A program made the translations under genes and the position numbers. The notes beneath the pieces were generated by a model. That model had not been told where the DNA came from, did no database searches, and saw only the letters and a list, made by a program, of their open reading frames with translations. Below are positions 43,646 through 56,349 of a stretch of DNA of 64,000 bases, one piece after another (within the stretch, counting starts at the first letter, position 1; each line of letters begins with the position of its first letter). The stretch covers positions 186,001 to 250,000 of the forward strand of contig JAVJAP010000022.1 in assembly GCA_034770075.1 (NCBI GenBank). The letters are read 5' to 3'. This stretch comes from Aralia elata (Eukaryota; Streptophyta; Magnoliopsida; Apiales; Araliaceae).

Positions 43646-44678
43646 CTCTTAAATGTACTTCCTCCTTATTTGCTAGCTTTCTTGGCTCAAGCTTGATGCA
43701 CCTCTTCTTACTTGTCCTTAGCTCTCATGTAACTTCTCTTCTTCCTTGCTTGCTCACTGAAATCGTCTAACAATCTTCTAGCAATCCTTCCTCTTCTCCC
43801 GAGCTCCCTCTCCTCACACTTAATTTCTTATGGGTAGAATGAATTTGCAAAGATTAGGCAAGTGTTTAGGAAGGGAGTATTTATAAAGATTGTTAGCTTT
43901 CTTCTTTTCCTCTTCCCAACTCTTCATATTCCTCAACCTTTTATGTCCCAAATCATCAGTTGAATGAAATCAAGAAGAAGATGGAAGGGTTAGAGAATTA
44001 GAAGAGTTTCTCTTCCTTTTTCTTTTCTTTTTCCTTCATTTGTCGGTTCATCTTCTCCCATTTGCCTCTGCAAAAATTTTCCTCCAATTAAAGCAAGTTC
44101 AGCTGTCCAAGGGGTCCACCATAGCTGATTACTCCAAATTAATGCCCATTTATCTATTTAATGGCCTATTTTACCATTTTGACATCCAAAAATTATCTTT
44201 TTCGCGAAGACAGTTGATTTCTACTAAAATCGACGTTCTCATCGTCATGGGAATATTCGTTTCGTCAAATTCATCTCTGAAATTAGTGTTTGACTTTTTA
44301 CCAAAAAAGTCAACCGATTGACTTTTAACCAAAAAGTCAACCCCGACAAAAAATGTGTTTAGGGTCTATTATGACTAATTTGGATGTTTCGGATTTAAAT
44401 CCGCAGTCCGTTTCTCCAAATTCTAATCCGAACTCAAATTCGAGTTTTAACCACTTAATTTGAAGCATTAGCTTCTTTAGTAAGTTCAAACAATTAAACT
44501 AGTTTAAACCAACTATAAATATATATCGCATCATATAAAAATAAATATATGTATATATATAACACATACATATTTATTTATTCACATAAAAATATTACTC
44601 ATAAAATTCATTTAAATAATATACATCAATATTCATAAGCTCGAATTACAAGGCTATCCAGAATTCACGGTCATTACA

Positions 44679-44784
44679 TCCTCCCCCCTTAAAAGAATTC
44701 TGTCCCCAAAATTACAACCTAGGTACGGAAAACTTAACATGAGTTCACTCAAAAAGATGCGGATAATTCTTCCTCATCTTCTCT
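44679..44784 (-). pseudogene. TK4 PPT and last codons of chromodomain
   Basis: PPT (plus CCTCCCCCCTT, 44680-44690), then GGGGACAGAATTC, a spacer, and codons for EKMRKNYPHLFE ending at the TGA 44747-44745. It is the same terminus as TK1. Truncated at about 44785 by the start of Y. Confidence 0.85.
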
Positions 44785-45110
44785 TGTAATATCCCGAATG
44801 TTTATAAGTTAGTAAATCATGATATTAAATTATTATGATGATTGTGACATACAATGATCCTTAGAAAAGGAAATTGATGGGTTAAATATAGGATAATACT
44901 CAGAGTATAATTGAGTTGATAAAGGTTATAGAATAAAACCTACAAGAATTTGTTAAGGAAGTGGATTAAATAGGCAATGTAAAACCTATGATATAGTAAT
45001 GTGTTGAAATAATTCAATGACAAAATTTTGGAAGAAGGTTTACGCAAACCGAGTAAGAGAGGTTTGATATTTGTGATTCCGAGGACGAAATCCTTATAAG
45101 GAGGGAATGA
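44785..45110 (+). mobile_element. Element Y internal 3' end
   Basis: Begins with an LTR-start-like TGTAATATCCCGAATG and ends with CGAGGACGAAATCC and PPT AAGGAGGGAATGA. The same doubled LTR-start/PPT layout as in LX and TK3. No ORF. Confidence 0.65.
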
Positions 45111-47155
45111 TGTGACAACCCGGATTTTTGAGAATAATTATAATAAGAATTTAATATAGAATAATTCTTATTATGAGACGTGTTGAGTTCGAATATATAT
45201 ATGTGTTATATATATTTATGTGATTTATTTGGTGAGCTTAATATGTCTATATATATATATATATATATATAAATGTGAAATATATACATAGATTTAGAAT
45301 GAATGAGTTACTAGTTAATAATTATAACGATCGCGAGCCGTGAGTAGCTTGGTAATTCGAGCTTATGGATATTATTGAATAAAATAGATTTTTATTAATA
45401 ATGTTATGTGTTAAGCGTTTAAAGTTTATATTATGACCTAGATTATGTGTAGGCAATGATTAGTAAGTATGAAAGTATTCGTATAAGCTAATTTGGCCGG
45501 TTCGAGAAATATCGCTAGAGTACTATTTATTGGATTAAATAAATAGTTGAGGGATAATATTATTGAACGAGTTATTTGTTGTAAAGACGCTAACCCGAAT
45601 TATGGGCGAGATATATGTGCGATGATGTATATGATTATGGGAGTTAATCGTGAAGAGCAGTGATCGCGAATCATAAATAGCCTTGTAATTTGGGTTTATT
45701 AATATTATTAAATGGATTAAAATATTATTTTTACGTGACGTGTTTTAAGGTTATTTTATAACCTGGGTGATGTCAATGTATGAAGTTTTATGCATTATTG
45801 AACCGTAGGAGTAAATAATTGATTCGCGAAGAATCGCAAAATCACTATTTACGGGCACATTTCCCCAGGCACTATTCAGGCCCAAATATTTTTATGTCTT
45901 TTTCGATTTCTATTAATTTTGTTAAGACGTGTACGCGAAGGAATAATTTTTCCAAGTTTCATAAATTTTATTTGAGCTGATACGTGATTTTATCCGTATC
46001 CGAAATGTTATTTTTACCCATCCCAATAATTTATGAGATAACCCATTTTAATTTTTGGGTAGAGTTATTGAGCAAATTTGGTACAAAAGTGGAAGTATTC
46101 GGATATATTTTTGTGTATATGGGTATTTAATTTTGCTTGTTACTCCAAGAGGGAACCAACTTCCCCATTTTGGACCAATGAGAATGAAGGAAGGGAGGGA
46201 GTACTCAACATTATTGGCCCTTTTCCCTAACCCAATGCATGGAGCCCCTCAATTCCTCTCCTAAAATCATTTCTCCCTAAATCACTCCCTCCACTTCTCC
46301 TAAATCATTCATTCCCTCCAAGGTTTTGCAGATTTTAAAGAGAGAGAGAGGGAGAGAGAGAGAGAAAGCTGCAGGAAATGAAGAAGAAGAAGAAGGAAGA
46401 GAGGGCATGCAGGTGAAACGGGAGGAGAAAAAGAAGGAGATTGGAAAGCTAGAAGAGGTGGAGAAGAAGCCCTAGTAAACCTCCATAGCCTTCAAGAAGT
46501 AAGAATCAAGAGGTAACCTCCCTCTCCAAGCTCACTTCCTCTATTTTTTCGAGCTTCTTGAGTTTTTTAAGCTCATCCGATGGGTTTTGATTTTTCTGGC
46601 GTTTTTAGTTGTTGTTGTTGGTGGTGGTTGTTGTTTATATATGTTGTTAAGAGATTATATAAACCATTAATAACATGAAAGTGGAACAAGAACAAAGAAA
46701 AATCCGTATCTTTGCTTAAAGAGGATGAACATTGGACAAAAATGGAACTTTGGACCTTCGGACGAATTTTAGAGGATTTAGAACTTAGATTCCGTGTTGT
46801 TTTAATTTGTTTGATATTATGGAAGTGTAGTTACATGGGTTACAAAGCTAACCCAACTAGAACGGATTAAAAAGAAGTTAAAACGAAGATTTGGTGATGA
46901 TTCTAGTGAAAAACACCAAGAATACGAGAATATAACATGAGTTGATACTTTAGCCTAAGATTTGGCCATGTTAATGTTAATAGTTAACTCTAAATTTTTG
47001 ATATGTTGTAGCTCTATGTCTTAGGAGTCCACAGAGTCCGGAATGGACCAATTTAAACGTGTATAGAGGAAGTTATGGTGGTTGGAAGCAAGATAGGTCT
47101 AGAATAATAAAAACAGAGCATGCTGGAAAAACGCACACCTGGGTTTCTGCCGGTT

Positions 47156-47203
47156 GGGCGCGAGGCACGCCACTGGAAAGGTCTTTTGGGCGCGGGGCGC
47201 GCC
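47156..47203. repeat. GC palindromes in Y LTR
   Basis: GGCGCG-GGG-CGCGCC at 47189-47203 is perfect; GGGCGCGAGGCACGCC at 47156-47171 is a decayed version. Separated by 16 bp. Confidence 0.8.
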
Positions 47204-48055
47204 AGACCTGCAGTTGGCTAGACAGCTCTGACGTCCTTCACTAAAATGGGCATAACGTTTTCATCTGAACTCGGATTGAGGCGATTCAAGATGATCCGGA
47301 AAGAGGAAGAGTATACCTACAACTTTCTTTTAATAAGTTTTAACATTTGAGGTCGGGATCAATTCTAAAATTGACCATTTCTAGGACTGACGTGTTTTTA
47401 ATGGCAATCGGAGGGCGTCGGGCATGCGTGTATGCACGTGTGATGCTCCCGACCATGTAAGATGATGTTCTAAGTCCTAGAACATGATTATTATGATTTA
47501 TAATTATGCTTAACATTAACCATTGAGTATTAGATAAGTCGAATGAGCGTGCCAAGCATATGCAAGTTCATGTCGCTTGGGCGTTCGAGTAGACAAGTTT
47601 GGCGTATGGGCGTGCAAGCGTCACAACGCCGTAACAAGTGTGTATAACCTTGTTTAATATTATGTTTCTAATAAGAATAAAACATTATGAAGTGTCATAA
47701 CCCAATGTATGAACATGTTAAACATGTGCAAAAGAGGCGAATTAGGCGTGTGACATGTAAACGTCGAAATGCCGAATAATGTGTTAATGAACTTAAATAG
47801 TGTTTCGATTTAAACAAAATTAATATTATAAGATATGGAGTGGGATTATAATATAAACCATTATATGGAGCCTTTTTAGTGGCTAATTGGTATTTTATTG
47901 TTAAATAAATTGTGTAGGATATTTGAAGGACGAGCCATCATAATTTGGCAAGGAACGCTTAAAGGCAAGTTCTTTCAGTAACTTATTGACTTGTTTAAAT
48001 ATATTGATATACATGACTTGATTACTAAATCGTTTTCTATTATGTGGATTATATG

Positions 48056-49357
48056 TGATGAGTGAGTTTTATACCTACGAATCAGGTATTGTTAAGCCTA
48101 ATTATTGCTATTTTTAAGTGTTTTTAGTATTATTTTATTTGTTTTTGTGTTTGTTTATTGTAGGATGGAGCTGGAGGGGCATAAGAGTCATTTTGGTGGA
48201 TGAAAGAATTAAAAAAGGATTTAAAATTTAACTGGATGGTATTTTTGTAATTATTGGGTCCAGACCTAGCGCTTTAGGTACTAAGTTGAGCACTGTAGGC
48301 GCTAGTTCGTTAGTTGTGGCTTATTGTGCGGCTGTGATGGAATTTTGAAGTCAAGGAGGAATAGGAACAAGGATTTTTTGACTGATATAAAAGGAGAAGA
48401 CTTCAGAATGGAGAAAGATAACAAGAGTTTTTGTAGAGACTAAAGGAGGAGAATACGACGAAAGATTGCAAGAGCTGGAGATCGAGAAGAAGATTAGGAG
48501 CAACTATACAGTTTCTTCTATTCCCTTTTAAATCTTTGATTCTTGTAATTAATTGGGATGTTTAATTTTATGATTAGGATGATGTTTTCTTTTATTGTCA
48601 TGAACTAATTTCTAATTAAGATTGCAACGGAACTTGGTATGAATTTTAAATCGAGGTTTCTTATTTAATATAAGTAGTTTTCATTGAATCAATTATTATA
48701 TCTTGTGCTTGCTGAATAATTATTTGGCCAGCAGTTATTGGGATAATCTATATTAAATTGGAAAATTGAATATAGATTTAGATCTGGATATAATAGCATC
48801 TGTTCATATAATCTGAATAGGATTAATATGATTAGCATGGAGGATAGGAATATACCTGTATGTCTTTTGTAACCACCGGAAGAACTTGAGCTTAAAACCC
48901 TAATTAATTTGATTCACATAGGAGTATAGTGAGTTAATTAACTGGGGTGTTCTTTATAATTCTATTGCTTGATTGCTAGATTTATAAGGAGTTGTTTACG
49001 TACCATTCGGAAGAAGTGCGTGAAATCTGGGTAGGGTTCTAGGTTATTGATTCATGTTAACTATCTGTATTAAATAGTTAATAAATTGATTTAAATGAAA
49101 TACCAAGGGAAGTTGTAATCTTAACTCATTAAATCTGTGATTTGCTCTTGTTAATGTTATATATTATTTAATTTTAGTAATTTCTCATTTTTCAACTTAA
49201 AATCAAGAATTGGAATCTAAATAGGATTAATTAAATTGTTTTTGGTAATTGATAGATATTAAATTATTTCCTCATGGGAACGATATCCTTGCTTGTCGAA
49301 TATTACAAACGAACGCGTATACTTGCGTGTTAAGTGTTATTTAGAAAGTAGGCAACA
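48056..49357 (+). repeat. N 5' LTR
   Basis: 1302 bp. TATA box TATAAAA at 48386-48392. A palindromic pair upstream of it (TAGCGCTTTAGG… 48267 and CTGTAGGCGCTAG near 48294) is partly decayed compared with the other LTR. Confidence 0.93.
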
Positions 49358-49363
49358 AGTTTT

Positions 49364-49381
49364 TGGCGCCGTTACCGGGGA
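49364..49381 (+). promoter_or_regulatory. N primer binding site
   Basis: TGGCGCCGTTACCGGGGA; close to the TGGCGCCGTTGCCGGGGA site of Athila/Tat-type elements, which I recall as tRNA-Asp primed. Confidence 0.8.
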
Positions 49382-50168
49382 GGTCAGTAATGCTTGTCTG
49401 AAATTTATGTTCATAAGGGAAGCACATAGTTGACTACTTGATCAATTAAACTTAAATCCTTTTATAATCTGCTTCTGGTGAGAACTTCATAACAATAAGT
49501 AATAAAAATCAGTAAACCATCTATGAAGATCCATGGTAAGCAAGAAAATAAGTTTAGGGGGGAATTTAATCATTGGTATGAATTAAAAAAAAATGTATAT
49601 GTATCTAACTTGACTAGTGTGGTTTCGTGGCCTTGGCTACTTGGGTTATTAGATCTATAAGGGTGTCTTAACACCTAGTGCCCTAAAGCCAACTGGCTTG
49701 GGAGTCACTGATTGAAAGCTCGATACAGGGGTAGCTTTGAAAAGCCTAAGGAAACCAGACATTGCACATGTCGAGTTTAAAAGCGAGATGGAGCGTAAAA
49801 CGTACTCGCCAAATAATGGAATATATGGTAGTACCCCCTGTGCTTAGTAATTGCTTACATGAGTCAAATTAGTTGGTTAGTTGGTTGAGTAATAGAGTAC
49901 AAATGGTTTTCTTTCTAAGAAGTTGATTATATAAGTGATTTGGGTTGTGATTGATTGTTATAGTTGATTCACACACACACAACATGGATGATGACAAGTG
50001 TAGTTTGGCTAATCGGTTTGAGTTGGTGACTTTACGTGGTTAATGTTTGTTACATGGATATTTGAGGCCTGTTGTTGAGTGCTATGTTGTTTTGGTTAAT
50101 TGATTCGTAAGCATTGTGGTTAGGTTGCATTTTGCATCATTGCATTGCTTGAGGACAAGCAATTGGTT

Positions 50169-50183
50169 AAGTTTGGGGGTATT
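50169..50183 (+). promoter_or_regulatory. N polypurine tract
   Basis: AAGTTTGGGGGTATT directly before TGATGAGTG; preceded by GAGGACAAGCAA, as in Tat/Athila-like plant elements. Confidence 0.85.
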
Positions 50184-51477
50184 TGATGAGTGGGTTTTAT
50201 ACTACGAATCAGGTATTGTTAAGCCTAATTATTGCTATTTTTAAGTGTTTTTAGTATTATTTTATTGTTTTTGTGTTTATTTATTGTAGGATGGAGGGGC
50301 ATAAGAGTCATTTTAGTGGATGAAAGAATTAAAAAAGGATTTAAAACTTAACTAGATGGCATTTTTGTAATTATTGGGTCCAGACCTAGCGCTTTAGGCG
50401 CTAGGATGAGCTCTGTAGGCGCTAGTTCGTTAGTTATGGCTTATTGTGCGGCTGTGATGGAATTTTGAAGCTAAGGAGGAATAGGAACAAGGGTTTTTTG
50501 ACTGATATAAAAGGAGAAGACTTCAGAATGGAGAAAGATAACAAGAGTTTTTGTAGAGACTAAAGGAGGAGAACACGACGAAAGATTGCAAGAGCTGGAG
50601 ATTGAGAAGAAGATTAGGAGCAACTATACAGTTTCTTCTATTCCCTTTTAAATCTTTGATTCTTGTAATTAATTGGGATGTTTAATTTTATGATTAGGAT
50701 GATGTTTTCTTTCATTGTCATGAACTAATTTCTAATTAAGATTGCAACGGAACTTGGTATGAATTTTAAATCGAGGTTTCTTATTTAATATAAGTAGTTT
50801 TCATTGAATCAATTATTATATCTTGTGCTTGTTGAATAATTGTTTGGCCAGCAGTTATTGGGATAATCTATATTAAATTGGAAAATTGAATATAGATTTA
50901 GATCTGGATATAATAGCATCTATTCATATAATCTGAATAGGATTAATATGATTAGCATGGAGGATAGGAATATACATGTATGTCTTTTCTAACCACCGGA
51001 AGAACTTGAGCTTAAAACCCTAATTAATTTGATTCACATAGGAGTATAGTGAGTTAATTAACTGGGGTGTTCTTTATAATTCTATTGCTTGATTGCTAGA
51101 TTTATAAGGAGTTGTTTACGTACCATTCGGAAGAAGTGCGTGAAATCTGGGTAGGGTTCTAGGTTATTGATTCATGTTAACTATCTGTATTAAATAGTTA
51201 ATAAATTGATTTAAATGAAATACCAAGGGAAGTTATAATCTTAACTCATTAAATATGTGATTTGCTCTTGTTAACGTTATATATTATTTAATTTTAGTAA
51301 TTTCTCATTTTTCAACTTAAAATCAAGAATTGGAATCTAAATAGGATTAATTAAATTGTTTTTGGTAATTGATAGATATTAAATTATTTCCTCGTAGGAA
51401 CGATATCCTTGCTTGTCGAATATTACAAACGAACACGTATACTTGCGTGTTAAGTGCTATTTAGAAAGTAGGCAACA
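50184..51477 (+). repeat. N 3' LTR
   Basis: 1294 bp. Differs from the 5' LTR by scattered substitutions, a 6-bp indel near the start and a denser group of changes in the palindrome block, where TAGCGCTTTAGGCGCTA (50387-50403) is intact. Confidence 0.93.
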
Positions 51478-52534
51478 ATATGCGAGCATGATTATAGTGT
51501 GCCCAATGTGCAATTATATGATTGTATTGTTCTATGTGGAACTTGAATTATTATAAATATACAATGTGAGATGCATGAGGTATGCTATGAGATGCATGAT
51601 GCATATATACAGATGAATTGCATAAGATTTATAATGCATGAGAAAGATGCATAGTATGAGAATCATGATGCATGGATAAAGTGCAAACTTATGTGTTACG
51701 TGAAGCATGAAATGTGAAAACTGTTAGTTCTTGCTGAGCCGTCGTGCTCATTCTTGCAAAAATAAAACTTTTACAGATTTACGATACAATGCGATTATCT
51801 TGATATCGTGATGATAAAGATTAGAGGCGTATGGAAACAGGAAGGTTGCTAAATGTTTCTTTATTGTAATTATTTAGATGTGATGACAATATATGATGTA
51901 CGTGAATTTGACTATGTAAACCTTGAGTTAAAAATGAAGGTTATCCATTATAGTATTTAAGATGTGATTATGTTAGTTACTTGTTATAGTAAACTAGAAG
52001 GATGACGATGATGTATAAAGGACATTTTTATAACGAATGTATACTTGTTGAATAACCTTGCGAATATTCAGAGATTGAATAAAGTCAGAATCTGAACCTT
52101 GCGTTCACACAGGAGATTTTGTAAATGATCAATGGTATTTACTCAACCTTGATCGTAAGTGTATAAGTCAAATGTTGCGAAACCTGAGATTAAGAAGAGT
52201 TTGAGGTAATAATTATTAATGCTTGTATTGATATGGACTGCTATATACAGCAGGAATAGAATTACATTTGTAATGATTATTAAATGATGTATCAGTTAAG
52301 GTCTTCGTTCCTAAGATTAGATGGGAACATATTGTAATAATCTTGTAATTACATTCGTGTAGTAAGACCATGTTTTAGTTATGGTTTCGAGGCTTGCGAC
52401 GATAATATTTATATTATATCAATGTAAATATTTTTATTATTCCGTAATGAGTTATTGTTAGAATGATGTATGGGTTGCACAGCCATGCACCGAATTCGTG
52501 GTTAAGGTAACCCGGATTTGGGGGCGTCACAGGT

Positions 52535-52546
52535 TGGTATCAGAGC
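52535..52546 (+). promoter_or_regulatory. Y primer binding site
   Basis: TGGTATCAGAGC three bases after the Y LTR. Donor-like CTTAG|GTAAGCG follows at 52561-52570. Confidence 0.9.
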
Positions 52547-52603
52547 TATAGGTTATAAACCTTAGGTAAGCGAACCTTAGGCTATAACCTGAGGGTAAAA
52601 AGA

Positions 52604-54977
52604 TGTAACGACCGAGAATTCTGAAATTGCCTTGTAATTCAAATTTTTGAATATTAATGAATATATTATATTTTATTAATATTATATTTGTGTTACGTGT
52701 TTAAAGGTTGTGTGACAACCTAGATTATGTGAATGCATGACATTTTACATGTTTTAGTTTTGATTAAGTGAATAATTGATTTCGCGTAGCGTCGCTAAAT
52801 CACTATTCACGGGGCACGTTTTCCAAGGCACTGTTCACGCCATAATATTTTTGTGTCTTTTTCAATGTTAATAAATTTCATAAATACGTGTATGCGTACG
52901 AATAATTTTTCCAAGTGTCGGAAATTTTATTTGAGCTGATACGTGATTTTATCCGTATCCGAAATGCATTAAATGGGTGTTCCGAATATTTGGACAAATC
53001 CCATAATAATTATTTTTACCCATCCCAATATTTATGGTAATACCCATTTTAATTTTGGGTAGAGTTATTTACCAATTTTGATACAAAAGTGGGAGTTTTC
53101 GGATATATTTTTGGTATTTTCGGGAATTTATTTTGGCTTGTTACCCCTAGAGGGAACCAATCCCTCATTTTAGACCAATTAGAATTGAGCAAGGAGGGAG
53201 GTTGCCGGCAAGCTCCTTGAGCAACCAACCCCATTTTCATTTTTCTTCCACTTCTCCCTAATTCACTCAACTTCTCCCAAATCATTCAAACATTCATTCT
53301 CTCTTGCATTCCACACTCCTCCCATTCCCATCAGCTGATAGAGAGAGAGAAAGAGAGAGAGAGCTGCAAAGAAGGAAGAGAAAGAAGTCGCCGGAGTTCG
53401 CCGGAAAAAGAGAAGAAGGTCGCCGGAAAAGAAAGGAGGAAGAAGAAGAAGGCACGGGTGGAGGAACCAAGCTAGAAGGACCCTCAAAATCAAGCCTAGT
53501 CGAGCTTCTTAACCTCTAGGAAGGATTTACAGAGGTAAAACATCAATCAAATTCTTTCCATTCGATTTTTTGTTAAGATTTTCAAGTTTTTCTTAGTTTT
53601 GAGCTCTTAAGCTTGTGGGTCGGATTTTTGGCGATTTTTGGTGTTTTTGTTTGTTGTGATTGTTTGTAAATGTTGTTAAGAGACATATAAGCCATTAATA
53701 ACATCAAAGTGGAACAAAAACGCAAGCAATCCTTACCTTGGCTTAATAAAGCAAGAACAATGGACTTTGGACATGAACTTGGACATTCAGACTTTTTAGA
53801 GGACTGTAAAGCTATGATTTCGTATTTGTTAATTTTGTTTGTTGTTATGGTATTGTAGTTCCATGGGTTACAAAGCTAACCCAGTTGGAATGGAGCAAAA
53901 AGGAGTTAAAACGAGTTCGTACAACTTTTATTTATTGTGCGAGTTATTTATTGATTGAGCAATCATTCTATATTATTGCAAGTTCCTTACTCAATTGTTT
54001 TCCATTTGAGCAAGTTTCCTATTTTATACAAATGTTGTATATTGTTGCAAGTTTCATGACTCAAATCGAGTTATTCCTTTCAAGTTATGTTAATAGATTG
54101 ATTATTGTTAATTATTCCACATCAAGGATAAATTATTGATATTCACAGCTTATGCATTTGAATTCATTATCTGTCATTAGACTGTGAAACATAAGTTCTT
54201 CATTCATGAACTGTTCAAGGGAATAGTCTACGCCACTTGTTTCGGCTAGACACGTACAGGTTATTATTTTAAAAGCTATCCAAACCGATTGTTGGTGCGG
54301 ATTCTTGGACTAAGAGAGCAACCCTTATGTAGGGGATTTTAATGTGTCGATTATTCGATGCAGTTAGAGCTAAATGTTATGCATATACATAGGGTACGAG
54401 AGGCTGATCCCCTCGAGTACTACTGACGGGCCAGGCGTTTAAAAGGGGTGGTCGAATGACTGATCCTTTGGCCAAATAGTTCATGGTCTATTGGACCACT
54501 CAGCAGTAAATAATCAATATTCATCATTTCTTTTGAACTTTGATTATATTGTCAGCTATTTCTTCAATGTCTTAAATTATTGAACTATGTGATTATTGTT
54601 CTCATTCATTCATGATATATTCTCTTTATTCATTTTAAACTTGTTGAGCAAAGTAGTTGCTCACTCTTGCTATATCATGAACCTATTGCAGTTAAGCCGG
54701 GGAGTTCCAAAGCGGACAAAGGCAAAGGAAAGCTTAAGGAATAGTTATATGTACTATCCCGTTATGTAATCGTGGAATCGTTTTGTATTATTATTGTATT
54801 CTGCGATGTATTTTATTTAAGGTTATAGACCTTGGGACCGTAGTAAACTTTTTGTAATGAACAACATATGTTTATTTATTCCGCATTAGTTGATTTATGT
54901 TGTTTAGAGGTGTATGGATGTATTTTATCGTGAACACCAAATTCGAGGTATTGGTACCTGAATTTGGGTGTGTCACA
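52604..54977 (+). repeat. Solo LTR of TK1 family
   Basis: TGTAACGACCG to GGTGTGTCACA, 2374 bp, with matching 5-bp target duplication AAAGA (52599-52603 and 54978-54982). It sits in the Y leader. Predicted intron 53535-54691. Relative to the TK1 LTR it lacks the segment that holds the palindrome cluster (TK1 about 6630-7050), and its leader has repeated CGCCGG motifs (53389-53427). Confidence 0.93.
53535..54691 (+). other. Predicted intron inside solo LTR
   Basis: ACAGAG|GTAAAA donor; TTGTTGAGCA, TTGCTCACTCTTGC, CTATTGCAG acceptor ending at 54691. Predicted only. Confidence 0.5.
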
Positions 54978-54982
54978 AAAGA

Positions 54983-56349
54983 GGATAGTGATAAAGAATA
55001 AACTCGGATAGAGTTTGACCGATGAGGAATAAATTTTGAAAAATTCCTAAAGAAGTGAACCAAGATATATATAAGATGATTCAAAGAAGAATCTTGATGC
55101 GTTATAAAAGATGAGAATTTGGAGTTACCTGACTCCAGTGATAAAGATGATAAGTGTTGATAAATAGACGATGTCTATAAGACAAAGATGCAATAAAATC
55201 ATATATTATGATTATAGAGAAGAGTATAGAAGATCGTAATGTAAAACGATTGTAGAAGTAAGATCACGAAGTGATTGGATTAAGTCATAGAATGACAGAT
55301 GATCAATTGAATGATTGAAAATTTTAGCTTAATGCTATAGATAGATGGTACTATGAGATAGTACGAGTAAAACTCGGAAAGAGTTATGGATGATGAAACA
55401 CGAATTAAATTCTTATTGAGCGACGAGTAAGCTAGGATTGAGGGTGATTTCAATTGAGGACTCATGGTAGTGGCTGAGTTGTACAATTCCTTGTATGGGC
55501 GGGAAATTCGTGCTTGGTTTGAGAACCACTTAGCTTCCTATATCGGTATAGTGGTTAAGTTGTACAAATCCTTGTATGAGCGGGGAATTTGTACTTGGTG
55601 TAACAACCGCTTAGCTTCCTATATTGATTAGTGGCCAAGTTGATCGATTCCTTGTATGGGCAGGGGATTGTGATGGGTTCAACAATCACTTAGCTTCCTA
55701 TATTGATAATCATTGGAACCTGGTATCGTGCTATCGATATACATATGACGAGAAGGTGATTTTTTTCTCATATCTATACTTGATAGTTAGAGAATAATAA
55801 GATTAGGTGCGAGTTCTTGAAACTCATACTTATGTTAAGTTCGTGACTCATAATCATATGGTATGTTTTGAGCCCCTCAGCGTATGGACAGTCCTTGATT
55901 TGTTCTTGGACTACGTATTGCTAGGACAAGTTCCTAAACTCATATTGTTGTGGCAAGTTCCTGAACTCATAATGTGTGGTAAGTTAATGGACTATATTGG
56001 GTTATAGAAAGGTTGTAGAGTGAGAATTGAGAATTCTCAATATGATGAGCATTGGTGATGTTAGAAATAGATAGAATTATTAAATAATTATGCATTGAAG
56101 AGAAATTAAAGTTGGTGAGGAGAAATGGATATTCCAAATCTTCTAGCTATGCTAGATTTCGAACTTATTGACATCGTGCTGATATTTGCACTTTTGCTCT
56201 TCGAAAAATGTGTGGGGCTAGATTATTGGACCAATGATATTTTTATAATGTACTATTATTCATATGTCTATGCTAATTGCTTCGGCTAGGCAAAATGATT
56301 TGAAAATATCAAAATATATTTCTAAATAGTCATCAATGCATCATGGAAC
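54983..56349 (+). mobile_element. Element Y internal region, non-coding
   Basis: Continues the Y leader after the solo LTR until the copia LTR at 56350. AT-rich, without any frame that resembles gag or pol; holds the 80-bp repeats described below. Whether Y had genes further on cannot be seen. Confidence 0.6.
55470..55710 (+). repeat. Three ~80-bp tandem repeats in Y
   Basis: Units 55470-55550, 55551-55630 and 55631-55710, each with GTGG..(A/G)AGTTG, TCCTTGTATG, GCTTAGCTTCCTATAT or CACTTAGCTTCCTATAT. Roughly 75-85% alike by eye. Confidence 0.88.

Larger units (their letters stand above)
41161..44678 (-). repeat. TK4 3' LTR
   Basis: Minus strand TGTAATGACCGTG (44678) to GGGAGTGTCACA (41161), 3518 bp. 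Predicted intron 41446-43645; palindromes 42767-42852. Shares the ~90-bp block at 42970-43060 with TK2 and Y LTRs and the GTACGAGAGG…CCCCTCGAGTAC block with TK1. A PPT follows on the right. Confidence 0.9.
48056..51477 (+). mobile_element. Complete non-autonomous LTR retrotransposon N
   Basis: 3422 bp flanked by the target duplication ATATG (48051-48055 and 51478-51482). Two ~1.3-kb LTRs (TGATGAGTG…GGCAACA), roughly 2% different by eye. The 826-bp internal region has no coding capacity. PBS and PPT resemble Tat/Athila-type Ty3 elements rather than the Tekay elements around it. Inserted in the Y LTR. Confidence 0.93.
46513..51776 (+). other. Predicted intron inside Y LTR, containing element N
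   Basis: Donor AATCAAGAG|GTAACC. Acceptor block TTGCTGAGCC, GTGCTCATTCTTGC, ACTTTTACAG. About 1.84 kb without the N insertion. Confidence 0.45.
45111..52531 (+). repeat. Element Y LTR (interrupted by N)
   Basis: TGTGACAACCCGG (45111) to GGGGGCGTCACA (52531); 3994 bp after removing N and one target copy. Preceded by a PPT and followed by a PBS, so it is the middle LTR of a tandem arrangement. The first ~670 bp contain two diverged copies of the LTR start region (about 45330-45460 and 45660-45800). An (AT)n run is at 45248-45271 and a GA run at 46338-46370. Predicted donor CAAGAG|GTAACC (GT 46513) and acceptor TTTTACAG (51776). Confidence 0.8.

Noticed and set aside
45248..45271. (AT)n run as a regulatory or origin element
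   Set aside because: Ordinary microsatellite in AT-rich LTR sequence.
55807..56007. 66-codon frame in the Y internal region
   Set aside because: Isolated, with internal near-repeats (GQVPKLILLWQVPEL) from imperfect DNA repeats; no homologue recognised.
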